Of a DNA stretch of 35,586 nt, positions 12,701 through 20,010 are shown one piece after another. Below the pieces are notes generated by a model, which ran no database searches, was not told where the DNA came from, and saw only the letters and a list, made by a program, of their open reading frames with translations. This DNA comes from JACCXJ01 sp052387115 (lineage in GTDB: Bacteria; Pseudomonadota; Gammaproteobacteria; JACCXJ01). Numbering within the stretch: the first letter of the stretch is position 1; each line of letters begins with the position of its first letter. The DNA is taken from contig JBQTJM010000254.1 of assembly GCA_052387115.1 (NCBI GenBank), forward strand, positions 1 through 35,586. The letters run 5' to 3'. The translations under genes and the position numbers were made by a program.

Positions 12701-13204
12701 AGTCGATTTGGAGCGATCCGTGAATTTCACCGAGCCACCTGTGAGCGCCATGTGTTTGAGCACGAGCCGTGGCGGGTGCTCTGCGGGCGGAGATGCCTCG
12801 TTGGATTCCGGAAGCCGAGCGGCGATCTGGGCCAGGTTCAGCCGGCCTTCCCGATCGATCATCACATCAGCAGACCAACCCTCAAGCCGTATATCCGCAA
12901 ACGTCCATGCCCAGCGGAACAGGCTTTCCAGATCGAAATCGACGAACAGGCGCTGAAAACCAAATATCGCCTCCCCGGTTGCTTCTTTGAAGGAAAAGTC
13001 CTTCGCCTCGAGCTCAAAGAGGAAGGGGTTAAACCGTACTTCGGCGACAGCGGCCTGACACCTTAGCTGCTCACCAGCCAGCTTCGGAACATAGTGCCGC
13101 ACCAGATAGGGGATGAGCAGAAACCCGGCGACAGCGTATAAGGCCAGCGCCGCGGCAATACCAAGCACCCAGGGATTCCTGATCCGCTGCACGAGCCGTT
13201 TCAT
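9746..13204 (-). CDS. DUF748 (AsmA-like) large envelope protein
   Basis: 1152 residues, ATG start with AGGA about 11 bases upstream. A single N-terminal membrane anchor (about 13-33) is followed by RFNPFLFELEAKDFSFKEA and DFDLESLFRWAWTFADIRLEG, the DUF748 signature, so almost the whole chain should lie in the periplasm. Long stretches of alternating beta-strands resemble the AsmA/TamB/YhdP group of bridge-like proteins that move lipids between membranes. There is a second DUF748-like core near 'LSPLSPYSGTFAGRRILSGKLNLDLEY' (split here only as a description), then a C-terminal helical segment with 'RPMLALTVRGAYDP'. The gene is isolated, with a candidate -10 box upstream. Family membership is firm; a lipid-transport or envelope-integrity role is inferred from relatives. 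Confidence 0.85.
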   Translation of the reverse strand: MKRLVQRIRNPWVLGIAAALALYAVAGFLLIPYLVRHYVPKLAGEQLRCQAAVAEVRFNPFLFELEAKDFSFKEATGEAIFGFQRLFVDFDLESLFRWAWTFADIRLEGWSADVMIDREGRLNLAQIAARLPESNEASPPAEHPPRLVLKHMALTGGSVKFTDRSKSTPITETVSPIDLELDAISTLPEHRGSHVIRAKLANGGVVEWKGRVSLNPILSEGEVRLEGFKLATPWSFIRDQLNLAEPLGDVGATARYRFQYDQAKADLTVNEMGVKLKGLRLSTPSASGPIVVLDTIEVAGARFNLASRELTVPTFNVLNGHIALSVDEKGIANWETLVKAEATTDAPRPAPPAAGPSVGAPEAPWRVKLEAFKVAAIGITYADASHAKPSVVSVGAFKLGLGAEVESGVAAPTARIRDLTASLERIAIAERGKSDSLATLDSIKVEGGQMDLEKREATIQRVALQGGGAKIARDANQTIRWLELFGPRDHENVHPEIDIAVTENKEEGNPWRFALKALDLQGFRIALADQSLSPEIAYDIEDMKVALTHISNDGQTPIAFDAQLKIKQGGALSTTGQLSQKADRAEAQVKIEGMNLTPLKSLVAQVAALTLESAAVSADMRVDYSQAKTTGPSLKAAGAFSIDKLLLNESKSAKPFLSWKSLSADGIDFGLGPDKISIKEVRLVEPGTKIVIFKDQTVNLAAAFQPQGAPSSGKPAKTEKPKSDSANPIPVTVERVRIERAKVDFADLSLVLPFAARIHELSGAVTGISSAPANRTRVKLEGRVDEYGQVNVEGSLSPLQVTIYSDVKVVFRNVAMSPLSPYSGTFAGRRILSGKLNLDLEYKVEDRRLTSNNTIILDQFTLGEQVESQKAVSLPLDLAIALLTDSEGKINASVPVEGDVDHPEFSVGHLVWQAIVNLITTAVTAPFKALGALAGEEEGIDAVLFRPGIDKVPPPESEKLAKVAEALTKRPMLALTVRGAYDPVADGAALRSMQVRHALAQELDVDLQPGEDPGPVAVDNAETQRALEALSDERDGKDAIEAFEASYEKSEGKKPKRVSAILSLMGRASEDVDFYEKLFQHLIEKAPLATGDLEALAVRRATAVIKELTGQAGFDPSRASAGEIEQVPDTQSDSVPTKLELGALEGTEKPRH

Positions 13205-13250
13205 TCTTGTTCTATCCTGATGCGCATGCTTGGGTAGGTGAGCAGCGCGA

Positions 13251-13256
13251 GTATAC
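13251..13256 (-). promoter_or_regulatory. Candidate -10 box for the DUF748 gene
   Basis: On the minus strand TATACT lies about 47 bases before the ATG at 13204. The expected -35 position has no good match, so this is only a suggestion. Confidence 0.3.
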
Positions 13257-13690
13257 TTGTTTCGAGAGACTTCGCACCGGGTGCGATTTCCGGGCTACGA
13301 CTCAGGGGGGTTCTTAGGTGCGGATGACGACTTGGTTTCGTTCTTTGCGTCCTTATTCCACGCTACACCCTTTTTCGTCTCGCAGAAGAGTAGTGATGAA
13401 CCAGTGAGTTGTCAAGCATGCGAGTCCTCGGCCTGGAATCGGGGACTTTACGACCCGTCATCGGTCCGGGGACCATGTTTCGGGCTTTTTTGGCGTCTTG
13501 GGCGGGTTTGCGCCGAAGGTGGGATTGTCGACTCAGGGGTCTGAACCGCAAGGGAGGGGGTGTCGGTTTGGGATCGATGGCCGAGGACCCGAGCCTGCGC
13601 GGCCCTTCACCATGCTGGGCCGGGCGGAGGGACCGGCACGCCGAAGCGACAGGCTCCGAGGGGACGTGGCAGACGAGGCGCTATCGCCCG
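13257..13690. other. Non-coding stretch without recognisable content
   Basis: Open frames on both strands are short, have no family resemblance and no ribosome sites. I see no repeats or RNA-like folds. It may hold debris related to the decayed toxin-antitoxin stub immediately downstream. Confidence 0.4.
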
Positions 13691-13719
13691 TTGACCGGCG
13701 GAGGCCTCGGTATTACTGT
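13691..13719 (+). promoter_or_regulatory. Candidate sigma-70 promoter of the toxin-antitoxin relic
   Basis: TTGACC (13691-13696) and TACTGT (13714-13719) are separated by exactly 17 bases. GGAG (13735-13738) then lies 8 bases before the ATG at 13747. Confidence 0.4.
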
Positions 13720-13746
13720 GCTATTAACTTGGCCGGAGCCTGTAAG

Positions 13747-13985
13747 ATGTCCGTCACGAGCCTCAAGCTGCCCGATGAGCTAACGCCTGGCGACGATCAC
13801 AAAGTGCGCGAAGCGGTCCAGATCCTGGTACGCCATCCGTTGATCGGGCGTCTGGCCGAAACGCACCGCCGCGAGCTGATCACTTTGAAGGGGCGTACCG
13901 GCTACGTCGCATTTTGTCGCTGGTTGGATGCCCATTGGCGCTCATCAATTCTCATCAACGTGAAGCGGGATATCCGGGAGTTTAG
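13747..13985 (+). pseudogene. Decayed type II toxin-antitoxin locus: RHH antitoxin N-terminus fused to a frameshifted RelE/ParE toxin
   Basis: The frame begins MSVTSLKLPDEL, the usual first strand of a ribbon-helix-helix antitoxin. After 12 residues it runs straight into VREAVQILVRHPLIGRL and RELITLKGRTGYVAFCRW, the middle of a RelE/ParE toxin (relatives read 'HPLIGRP...REL...GRTGYVALYR'). The antitoxin C-terminus, the intergenic junction and the toxin N-terminus are therefore missing. The expected toxin end is present but in another frame: codons from 13923 read LALINSHQREAGYPG and stop at 13985, matching the 'LAIRHQREAGY' end of ParE-type toxins. So there is at least one deletion and one frameshift. 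The undisturbed frame itself continues to 14055. A promoter and ribosome site remain upstream, so a stub peptide could still be made. Confidence 0.7.
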
Positions 13986-14050
13986 GCAGGGGAGGCCCTG
14001 CGTGGGTGGCCCGGCGGTTCGCCTCGACGTGAACGCCCCCGGTGAACCAA

Positions 14051-14133
14051 GATGATGCCGGCTGGAGGCGGCCTTGGGGGCGCCCACGGGGGGGCGCCCC
14101 TACCTGCAGGGGATGAGGATGACGCCGGCTGGA
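14051..14133. repeat. Palindromic element flanked by a 16-base direct repeat at the tadA start
   Basis: GATGATGCCGGCTGGA (14051-14066) recurs as GATGACGCCGGCTGGA (14118-14133), one mismatch. The 51 bases between hold two copies of the self-complementary GGGCGCCC and end in CCCCTACCTGCAGGGG-type sequence, like a small REP/MITE element. The arrangement looks like an insertion with duplication of the target. Confidence 0.6.
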
Positions 14134-14597
14134 TGCGCCAGGCCCTCGAACTCGCCCATCGCGCGCGAGACGCGGGCGAGGTGCCGGTCGGGGCGGTGCT
14201 GGTCCGCGACGGCGAGGTGCTGGGCGAGGGTTGGAACTGCCCCATCACCCGGCGCGATCCGAGCGCGCACGCCGAGGTCATGGCCCTGCGCGCGGCCGCG
14301 AGTCGTGCCGGTAATTACCGCTTGCCGGGCGCGACCTTGTACGTGACCTTGGAGCCCTGCGTCATGTGCGCCGGGGCCATCCTCCACGCGCGCCTCGCGC
14401 GGGTCGTCTTCGGCGCCCTGGACCCCAAGGGGGGTGCCGCCGGTAGCGTGTTCAACGTGCTCGGTACGGAACGCTTGAACCACCGGGTTCAGGTGCAGGG
14501 CGGCTGCCTAGGTGAGGCGTGCGCCGAAGTCCTGAAGTCATTTTTCCAGGCGCGTCGAGACGCGGCCCGCCCAACCGGATATCGAACCGTCGGATAG
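14052..14597 (+). CDS. tadA: tRNA-specific adenosine deaminase
   Basis: 181 residues as now readable. TadA converts A34 to inosine in tRNA-Arg(ACG), letting it read three codons; a tRNA-Arg(ACG) gene is at 21833 in this window. Zinc and catalytic motifs are intact: His73-Ala-Glu75 (SAHAEVMAL) and Pro-Cys103-Val-Met-Cys106 (LEPCVMCAGAI). The deaminase core begins at DDAGWMRQALELAHRARD. The first 24 or so residues (MMPAGGGLGGAHGGAPLPAG) are low-complexity and come from an inserted palindromic element. The likely ancestral start, GTG at 14042 (GTG AAC CAA GAT GAT GCC GGC TGG), is now out of frame with the core. It is close to pncC (6-base gap), so the two are probably co-transcribed. Confidence 0.93.
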   Translation: MMPAGGGLGGAHGGAPLPAGDEDDAGWMRQALELAHRARDAGEVPVGAVLVRDGEVLGEGWNCPITRRDPSAHAEVMALRAAASRAGNYRLPGATLYVTLEPCVMCAGAILHARLARVVFGALDPKGGAAGSVFNVLGTERLNHRVQVQGGCLGEACAEVLKSFFQARRDAARPTGYRTVG

Positions 14598-14603
14598 CGA
14601 ACA

Positions 14604-15086
14604 GTGTACCGGCTGGCCGAAGTGCTCGGGCGGGCCCTCAGTGCGCGGGGATATAAGCTGGTCACGGCCGAGTCCTGCACCGGGGGTTGGCTGGCCCAGG
14701 CCATCACCGACGTGCCGGGCAGCTCGGGGTGGTTCGAGCGCGGCTTCGTCGTGTACTCCAACGCCTCGAAGTGCGAGCTCTTGGGCGTTCGAGGGGAGAC
14801 CCTGGCTCGCTTCGGTGCGGTGAGTATCGAGACGGCCGCCGAGATGGCCCAAGGGGCACTGCAGGCGAGCCACGCTGAGGTGAGCGTTGCCATTACCGGG
14901 GTCGCGGGACCCACGGGCGGTACCACGGAGAAACCCGTCGGAACCGTATGTCTTGCCTGGCAGGGCGGCCCTCTTCCGCCCGACACGCGGGCGTTCCGTA
15001 TCGAAGGTACTCGCGCGGGCGTTCGCCGCCAGGCGGTCTTGGCGGCGCTGGAAGGGCTCATTGAGCGACTCGGCACCGGGGCCTAG
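14604..15086 (+). CDS. pncC: Nicotinamide-nucleotide amidohydrolase (CinA C-terminal domain)
   Basis: 160 residues, GTG start 6 bases after tadA. PncC hydrolyses nicotinamide mononucleotide to nicotinic acid mononucleotide and ammonia in NAD recycling. The family motifs are visible: TAESCTGGWL with Ser24, VVYSNASKCELLGV with Tyr51 and Lys56, and VAITGVAGPTGGTTEKPVGTV. Length equals the stand-alone PncC form, without the N-terminal MoaB-like domain of full CinA. cinA/pncC upstream of recA is a widely conserved arrangement. Its last 26 bases overlap thpR, so translation of the two is likely coupled. Confidence 0.93.
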   Translation: MYRLAEVLGRALSARGYKLVTAESCTGGWLAQAITDVPGSSGWFERGFVVYSNASKCELLGVRGETLARFGAVSIETAAEMAQGALQASHAEVSVAITGVAGPTGGTTEKPVGTVCLAWQGGPLPPDTRAFRIEGTRAGVRRQAVLAALEGLIERLGTGA

Positions 15087-15603
15087 ACAGCGGCTGTTCC
15101 TGGCGCTCTGGCCCGACGAGGCACTCCGGTGCCGCATCGCCGCGATGGCCGAAACGGCCCGCGTCACCGGCGGCAGGCCGGTGCCTCGCGCCAACTGGCA
15201 CATCACCCTGGCCTTCCTCGGCAGCCTCGAGGTCGAGAGGCGCCGTGGTGTGGAGCGTGAGGCCGACGCGGTCCGCGTGCCGGCTTTTGAGCTATGGCTC
15301 GATCGCCTGGGTTTCTGGCTGCGTCCGGGCGGGATCCTGTGGCTGGGGACTTCCCAGCCGCCCGAGGCACTTGTCCGCCTCGCGACCCGGCTCGGTGAGG
15401 GGATATCGAATAGTGGTATCGAGGCCGACCCGCGTCCCTTCCATGCCCATCTCACCTTGATGCGCCGGGTGGAGCGCGCGGTGCGGCTGGATCCGCCCAC
15501 CCCGCTGCGCTGGCCGGTCGCGGACTTCGTGTTGTGCGAGTCGGTGACCGATCCCGGCGGGGCCCGCTATCGGGTCCTCGCGCGCTGGCCGCTCCGCGAG
15601 TGA
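15061..15603 (+). CDS. thpR: RNA 2',3'-cyclic phosphodiesterase (2H family)
   Basis: 180 residues from TTG at 15061, chosen because GGAAGG lies 5 bases upstream and the family core starts at once (RLFLALWPDEALR). The frame is open further upstream, but that part is antisense-like shadow of pncC. ThpR (formerly LigT) opens 2',3'-cyclic phosphate ends of RNA to 2'-phosphates. Both catalytic HxT motifs are present: His47-Ile-Thr49 (WHITLAFLG) and His130-Leu-Thr132 (FHAHLTLMRR). It overlaps pncC and precedes recA by 224 bases containing two palindromic repeats. Confidence 0.88.
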   Translation: MSDSAPGPRQRLFLALWPDEALRCRIAAMAETARVTGGRPVPRANWHITLAFLGSLEVERRRGVEREADAVRVPAFELWLDRLGFWLRPGGILWLGTSQPPEALVRLATRLGEGISNSGIEADPRPFHAHLTLMRRVERAVRLDPPTPLRWPVADFVLCESVTDPGGARYRVLARWPLRE

Positions 15604-15660
15604 TGCGGCGGCGCGCCAAGTGGGCGGGCTTGTGCTAATCTCTATGCGGAACGGTGGGGG

Positions 15661-15700
15661 AGGCTGGGTTACGGCGCAGACAGCGCGCCTAACCCAGCCT
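15661..15700. repeat. GGGTTA-type palindromic repeat, copy 1
   Basis: AGGCTGGGTTA (15661-15671) pairs with its exact complement TAACCCAGCCT (15690-15700), with GGCGC and GCGCC helping to extend the stem. No T-run follows. The same core recurs at 15721 and 32759. Confidence 0.75.
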
Positions 15701-15720
15701 ACATCTGAGCGCCTCGGGTT

Positions 15721-15756
15721 GGTGGGTTACGGCGCAAACGGCGCGCCTAACCCACC
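15721..15756. repeat. GGGTTA-type palindromic repeat, copy 2
   Basis: GGTGGGTTA (15721-15729) pairs with TAACCCACC (15748-15756). The internal CGGCGCA...CGGCGCGCC is almost the same as in copy 1, 60 bases upstream. Both lie between thpR and recA. Confidence 0.75.
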
Positions 15757-15827
15757 CTGCATGGGAACATTGGCCCTAAGAACGTTGGTCCGGTAACAGA
15801 CATTTGAGAACCCTCAAGGGAGACGGG

Positions 15828-16859
15828 ATGGACGACAACAGGAAGCGCGCGCTCGGCATCGCGCTCGGCCAGATCGAAAAGCAATTCGGCAAGGGCTCCG
15901 TCATGCGCATGGGCGATGTGCAGGCGGTGCGCGACGTCGATACCGTGTCCTCGGGGTCGCTCGGCCTCGATATCGCGCTCGGGATCGGCGGCCTGCCGCG
16001 CGGCCGGGTGGTCGAGATCTACGGTCCGGAGTCGTCCGGCAAGACCACCTTGGCGCTGCATGCGGTCGCCGAGGTACAGCGCCAGGGCGGGACGGCCGCG
16101 TTCGTCGATGCCGAGCATGCCCTGGACCCGCCGTACGCCGGCAAGCTCGGCGTCGCGGTCGATGACCTCCTGGTCTCGCAGCCGGACACGGGCGAGCAGG
16201 CGCTCGAGATCACGGACATGCTGGTGCGCTCCGGGGCCGTCGACGTCATCGTCATCGACTCCGTCGCCGCCTTGACGCCCAAGGCCGAGATCGAGGGCGA
16301 GATGGGCGATTCCCACGTCGGCCTGCAGGCGCGGCTGATGTCCCAGGCGCTGCGCAAGCTCACGGGGAACATCAAGCGCTCCAACACGCTGGTCATCTTC
16401 ATCAACCAGCTCCGCATGAAGATCGGGGTCATGTTCGGAAATCCAGAGACCACGACCGGCGGCAACGCCCTGAAGTTCTATGCCTCCGTCCGGCTGGATA
16501 TCCGCCGCATCGGCTCCATCAAACGCGACGAAGAGGTGGTCGGCAACGAGACCCGGGTAAAGGTCGTCAAGAACAAGCTCGCCCCTCCTTTTCGAGAGGC
16601 GGTCTTCGACATCCTGTACGGGGAGGGCGTGTCGCGGAACGGCGAGATCATCGATCTCGGCGTGAGTTACGGCGTGATCGATAAGACCGGGGCCTGGTAC
16701 AGCTTTCGTGGGGAACGCATCGGTCAGGGCAAGGAGAACGTCCGCGGTTTTCTCAAGGACCACCCCGAGCGCGCGGCCGAGATCGAGCGTGAGGTACGCG
16801 CCAAGGTGTTCCCCGCGGCGGCCGAGACGCGCCCCACCGTCGAGGAGGTCAAGGCCTGA
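15828..16859 (+). CDS. recA: Recombinase RecA
   Basis: 343 residues. The frame extends to 15804, but ATG 15828 gives the family start MDDNRKRALGIALGQIEKQFGKG-like sequence and has AAGGGAG just upstream. RecA forms ATP-dependent filaments on single-stranded DNA, drives strand exchange, and triggers LexA self-cleavage. Walker A is GPESSGKT (66-73); VIVIDSVAALTPKAEIEGE is Walker B and the following helix; VIFINQLRMKIGVMFGNPET and GGNALKFYASVRLDIRR are the L2 region. DPPYAGKLGV replaces the common DPxYAxxLGV, a minor variation. recX follows directly. I could not find a CTGT-N8-ACAG LexA box upstream. Confidence 0.98.
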   Translation: MDDNRKRALGIALGQIEKQFGKGSVMRMGDVQAVRDVDTVSSGSLGLDIALGIGGLPRGRVVEIYGPESSGKTTLALHAVAEVQRQGGTAAFVDAEHALDPPYAGKLGVAVDDLLVSQPDTGEQALEITDMLVRSGAVDVIVIDSVAALTPKAEIEGEMGDSHVGLQARLMSQALRKLTGNIKRSNTLVIFINQLRMKIGVMFGNPETTTGGNALKFYASVRLDIRRIGSIKRDEEVVGNETRVKVVKNKLAPPFREAVFDILYGEGVSRNGEIIDLGVSYGVIDKTGAWYSFRGERIGQGKENVRGFLKDHPERAAEIEREVRAKVFPAAAETRPTVEEVKA

Positions 16860-16885
16860 GGGATGCGGGGGAGGAGGCCAAACGG

Positions 16886-17353
16886 ATGGCCCTGCGGCTG
16901 CTCGCCCGGCGCGAGCACAGCCGTAGCGAGCTTGCCGCCAAGCTCGCGGCGCGGGGTGTGGGGTCGGAGATCGCGCAGCACGTGCTCGCGGAGCTTTCGG
17001 CCGACGCCCTGCAAAGCGATGAGCGCTTCGCGGAAGACTACGCACGGGCGCGCATCGAGCGCGGCTATGGACCCGAGCAGATCCTGGCAGGACTCCGTGA
17101 ACGGGGCATCGACGAGGCGATCCTGTCGCACCGTGTCGATCCTCGGGACCCCGCCTGGATCGAGCGGCTCGCCGAGACGCGCCGGCGGCGCTTCGGCATC
17201 CTCTTGCCCATGGGCCCCGGACAGTGGGCACGCCAGTGCCGGTTCCTGGTACGGCGCGGCTTTCCCGTGGCCCTCGTCCGCCGGCTCCTAGGGCCACTCG
17301 CAGGCGATAACGGGGACGACGATGTCGGGGAAGACGCAGCCTGCCATGAGTAG
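16886..17353 (+). CDS. recX: Regulatory protein RecX
   Basis: 155 residues. RecX caps and shortens RecA filaments. The family opening ALRLLARREHSRSELAAKL is clear, as are DERFAEDYARARIERGYGP and the helical three-motif repeats. ATG 16886 is the only ATG that keeps the first helix; CTG at 16856, overlapping the recA stop, would add ten residues and cannot be excluded. It follows recA by 26 bases and overlaps alaS by 8, as in a recA-recX-alaS transcription unit. Confidence 0.92.
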   Translation: MALRLLARREHSRSELAAKLAARGVGSEIAQHVLAELSADALQSDERFAEDYARARIERGYGPEQILAGLRERGIDEAILSHRVDPRDPAWIERLAETRRRRFGILLPMGPGQWARQCRFLVRRGFPVALVRRLLGPLAGDNGDDDVGEDAACHE

Positions 17354-19973
17354 CCCGGCGTTGCGCCGGGCCTTTCTGGACTACTTCCAAGGGTGCGACC
17401 ACGCCATCGTGCAGAGCGGGCCGATCGTGCCCGCCAACGATCCCACCCTGCTCTTCACCAACGCCGGGATGGTACAGTTCAAGGACGTGTTCCTCGGGCG
17501 CGAAGAGAGGCCCTATCGGCGCGCTGCCTCGAGTCAATGCTGCGTGCGTGCCGGCGGCAAGCACAACGACCTCGAGAACGTCGGGTACACCGCGCGACAT
17601 CACACCTTCTTCGAGATGCTGGGCAACTTCAGCTTCGGCGACTACTTCAAGCGCGAGGCGATCGCCTATGCCTGGGAGTTCCTGACGGGCGTTTTGGAGA
17701 TCGACCCCGGGCGGCTCTGGATCACGGTGTTCGAGGACGACGACGAGGCCGCGGCGGTATGGTTGAAAGACATCCAGGTCGATCCCGCACGCTTCTCCCG
17801 CTGCGGAGAGAAGGACAACTTCTGGACCATGGGCCCGACCGGGCCGTGCGGACCCTGCTCGGAGATCTTCTATGACCACGGTCCCGCGATCCCCGGCGGC
17901 CCGCCCGGGAGCCCGGCGCAGGACGGCGATCGCTATGTCGAGGTCTGGAACCTGGTCTTCACCCAGTACGATCGCGACGGGGCCGGGCGCCTGCACCCGA
18001 TCCCCAGACCCTCGGTGGACACCGGGATGGGGCTCGAGCGCATCGCGGCCGTCATGCAAGGGGTCCACAACAACTACGACATCGATGTGTTCCGCACGCT
18101 CATCCGTGCCGTGTCCGCGATGGCGGGGGAGGGGGGACCGAACACCCGCACCTCGCTCCAGGTCATCGCGGATCACATCCGTTCCTGCGCCTTCATCGCG
18201 GCCGAGGGGGTCGTGCCCTCGAATGAAGGCCGCGGTTATGTGTTGCGCCGGATCATCCGGCGCGCCAGCCGGCACGGCTCGGCGCTCGGGATCGCGGGGC
18301 CGTTCTTCTATCAGCTGGTGGCGCCCCTGGCGCGCGAGATGGGCGAGACCTATCCGATCCTGGTCACGGCGAAGGAAACTATCGCGCGCGTCCTGCGCCA
18401 CGAGGAAGAGCGCTTCGCCGAGACCCTGGAACAGGGGCTCAAGGTCCTGGAGCGCGTCATTACCGGGCTGCACGGCAAGGTGATCCCCGGCCGCGAGATC
18501 TTCCAGCTCTACGACACCTACGGTTTTCCCGTCGATCTCACCAATGACATCGCCCGCGAGCGCGGGTTGCGTCTGGACCTCGACGGGTTCGAGGGGGAGA
18601 TGGCGAGGCAGCGCGAGCGCGCCCGCGCCGCGAGCCAGTTCGGTGGGGCTGCCTCGGGCACCATCCTGCCGGTCCTCGGGGGCGCGGCAACCTCCCGCAC
18701 CCCCGGCGAGTTCACGGGTTATGCCGGGACGCGCGGCGAGGGTCAGGCGCTCTGCTTGTTCCGGGACGGGGAGGCCGTCGAGGTCCTGGAAGCGGGGCAG
18801 GAGGGCGTCGTGGTCCTCGACCGCACCCCTTTTTATGCCGAGTCCGGCGGCCAGATCGGCGATGTCGGCGAGCTGCACGGGCCCGCGGGTACGTTCCGGG
18901 TCATGGACACGCAAAAGCAGGCGGGGCTGCACCTGCACATCGGCGCGGTGAGGACCGGCCAGTTGGCTCTGGGCGAGACCCTGCGGGCGGAGGTGGACCC
19001 GGTGGCGCGTCGCGCCACGGCGCAGAACCACTCGGCGACCCACCTCCTGCACGCCGCGCTCCGGCACTCGCTGGGCGGGCACGTCTTACAGAAGGGCTCG
19101 CTCGTCGCCCCCGATCGGCTGCGCTTCGACTTCTCGCACTCGGCGCCGCTCTCGAGCGCCGAGGTCCGGGCCATCGAGCACCTGGTCAATGCGGAGATCC
19201 GCGGCAACCAGGCGGTCGAGACCGAGGTCATGCCGGTAGAGCGGGCCCTCGAAAGCGGTGCCCTGGCCCTCTTCGGCGAGAAATACGACGCCGAGGTGCG
19301 GGTCCTCAGGATCGGCGAGCTCTCGGTCGAGCTGTGCGGCGGGACCCATGTGGGGCGCACCGGTGACATCGGGCTCTTCAAGGTCATCGCCGAGGGCGGG
19401 GTGGCGGCAGGCGTTCGGCGAATCGAGGCGCTGACGGGCGATGCGGCGCTCGCCTTCGTGGCGGAGACCGAGGCGGAGCTCGAGCGCATCGCGTCGTTGC
19501 TCAAGGCCCCGCGCGAGGGGATCGGCGGCCGGGTCGAGCAACTCCTGCAACGCTTGAAGCAGGAAGAGAAGGTGAGCCAGGGCCTGCGTGCCAAGCTCAG
19601 CCAGCAAAGGGGTCAGGACCTCTCCGGACAGGCCCGCGAGATAGCCGGCGCCAAGGTCCTGGCCTCGACCTTGGAAGAAGCGGATGCCGGGGTGCTGCGC
19701 GAGACCATGGACAAGCTCAAGGACAGTCTCGGGAGCGCGGCCATCGTGCTGGCCAGCGTGAAGGAGGGGAAGGTGGTGCTGGTGGCCGGTGTGACCCCCG
19801 ATCTGTGCGGCAAGGTGCCTGCCGGGGAGTTGGTCAATTTCGTGGCGCGTCAGGTGGGCGGCAAGGGCGGGGGACGGCCGGACCTGGCCCAGGCCGGTGG
19901 ACAGGACCCGGGCCAATTGGCCCGAGCGCTCGACAGCGTGGCGGACTGGGTCGGACAGCGCCTCGGCGTGTGA
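17346..19973 (+). CDS. alaS: Alanyl-tRNA synthetase
   Basis: 875 residues from ATG 17346 (MSSPALRRAFLDYF), matching the usual length; ATG 17322 is possible and has a somewhat better ribosome site (GGGGA). Charges tRNA-Ala. Catalytic core: FTNAGMVQFKDVFLG, RAGGKHNDLENVGYTARHHT, GPTGPCGPCSEIFYDHG, SVDTGMGLERIAAV and GYVLRRIIRRA. Editing domain zinc ligands are His562 and His566 (HSATHLLHA) and Cys664 and His668 (CGGTH). C-Ala domain ends with VGGKGGGRPDLAQAGG. It overlaps recX by 8 bases, and lysC follows after a 37-base gap. Confidence 0.98.
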   Translation: MSSPALRRAFLDYFQGCDHAIVQSGPIVPANDPTLLFTNAGMVQFKDVFLGREERPYRRAASSQCCVRAGGKHNDLENVGYTARHHTFFEMLGNFSFGDYFKREAIAYAWEFLTGVLEIDPGRLWITVFEDDDEAAAVWLKDIQVDPARFSRCGEKDNFWTMGPTGPCGPCSEIFYDHGPAIPGGPPGSPAQDGDRYVEVWNLVFTQYDRDGAGRLHPIPRPSVDTGMGLERIAAVMQGVHNNYDIDVFRTLIRAVSAMAGEGGPNTRTSLQVIADHIRSCAFIAAEGVVPSNEGRGYVLRRIIRRASRHGSALGIAGPFFYQLVAPLAREMGETYPILVTAKETIARVLRHEEERFAETLEQGLKVLERVITGLHGKVIPGREIFQLYDTYGFPVDLTNDIARERGLRLDLDGFEGEMARQRERARAASQFGGAASGTILPVLGGAATSRTPGEFTGYAGTRGEGQALCLFRDGEAVEVLEAGQEGVVVLDRTPFYAESGGQIGDVGELHGPAGTFRVMDTQKQAGLHLHIGAVRTGQLALGETLRAEVDPVARRATAQNHSATHLLHAALRHSLGGHVLQKGSLVAPDRLRFDFSHSAPLSSAEVRAIEHLVNAEIRGNQAVETEVMPVERALESGALALFGEKYDAEVRVLRIGELSVELCGGTHVGRTGDIGLFKVIAEGGVAAGVRRIEALTGDAALAFVAETEAELERIASLLKAPREGIGGRVEQLLQRLKQEEKVSQGLRAKLSQQRGQDLSGQAREIAGAKVLASTLEEADAGVLRETMDKLKDSLGSAAIVLASVKEGKVVLVAGVTPDLCGKVPAGELVNFVARQVGGKGGGRPDLAQAGGQDPGQLARALDSVADWVGQRLGV

Positions 19974-20010
19974 TCGGGTTATTTATCTAACTGTTGGGGA
20001 TCCCCCGGCC

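Noticed and set aside
13363..13551. 62-codon minus-strand frame in the gap before the DUF748 gene
   Set aside because: Basic, no family likeness and no ribosome site; the gap is better described as non-coding.
15747..19082. 1111-codon open frame on the minus strand
   Set aside because: It lies antisense across recA, recX and alaS, all certain genes. Long antisense frames are expected at this GC content; no domain is visible.
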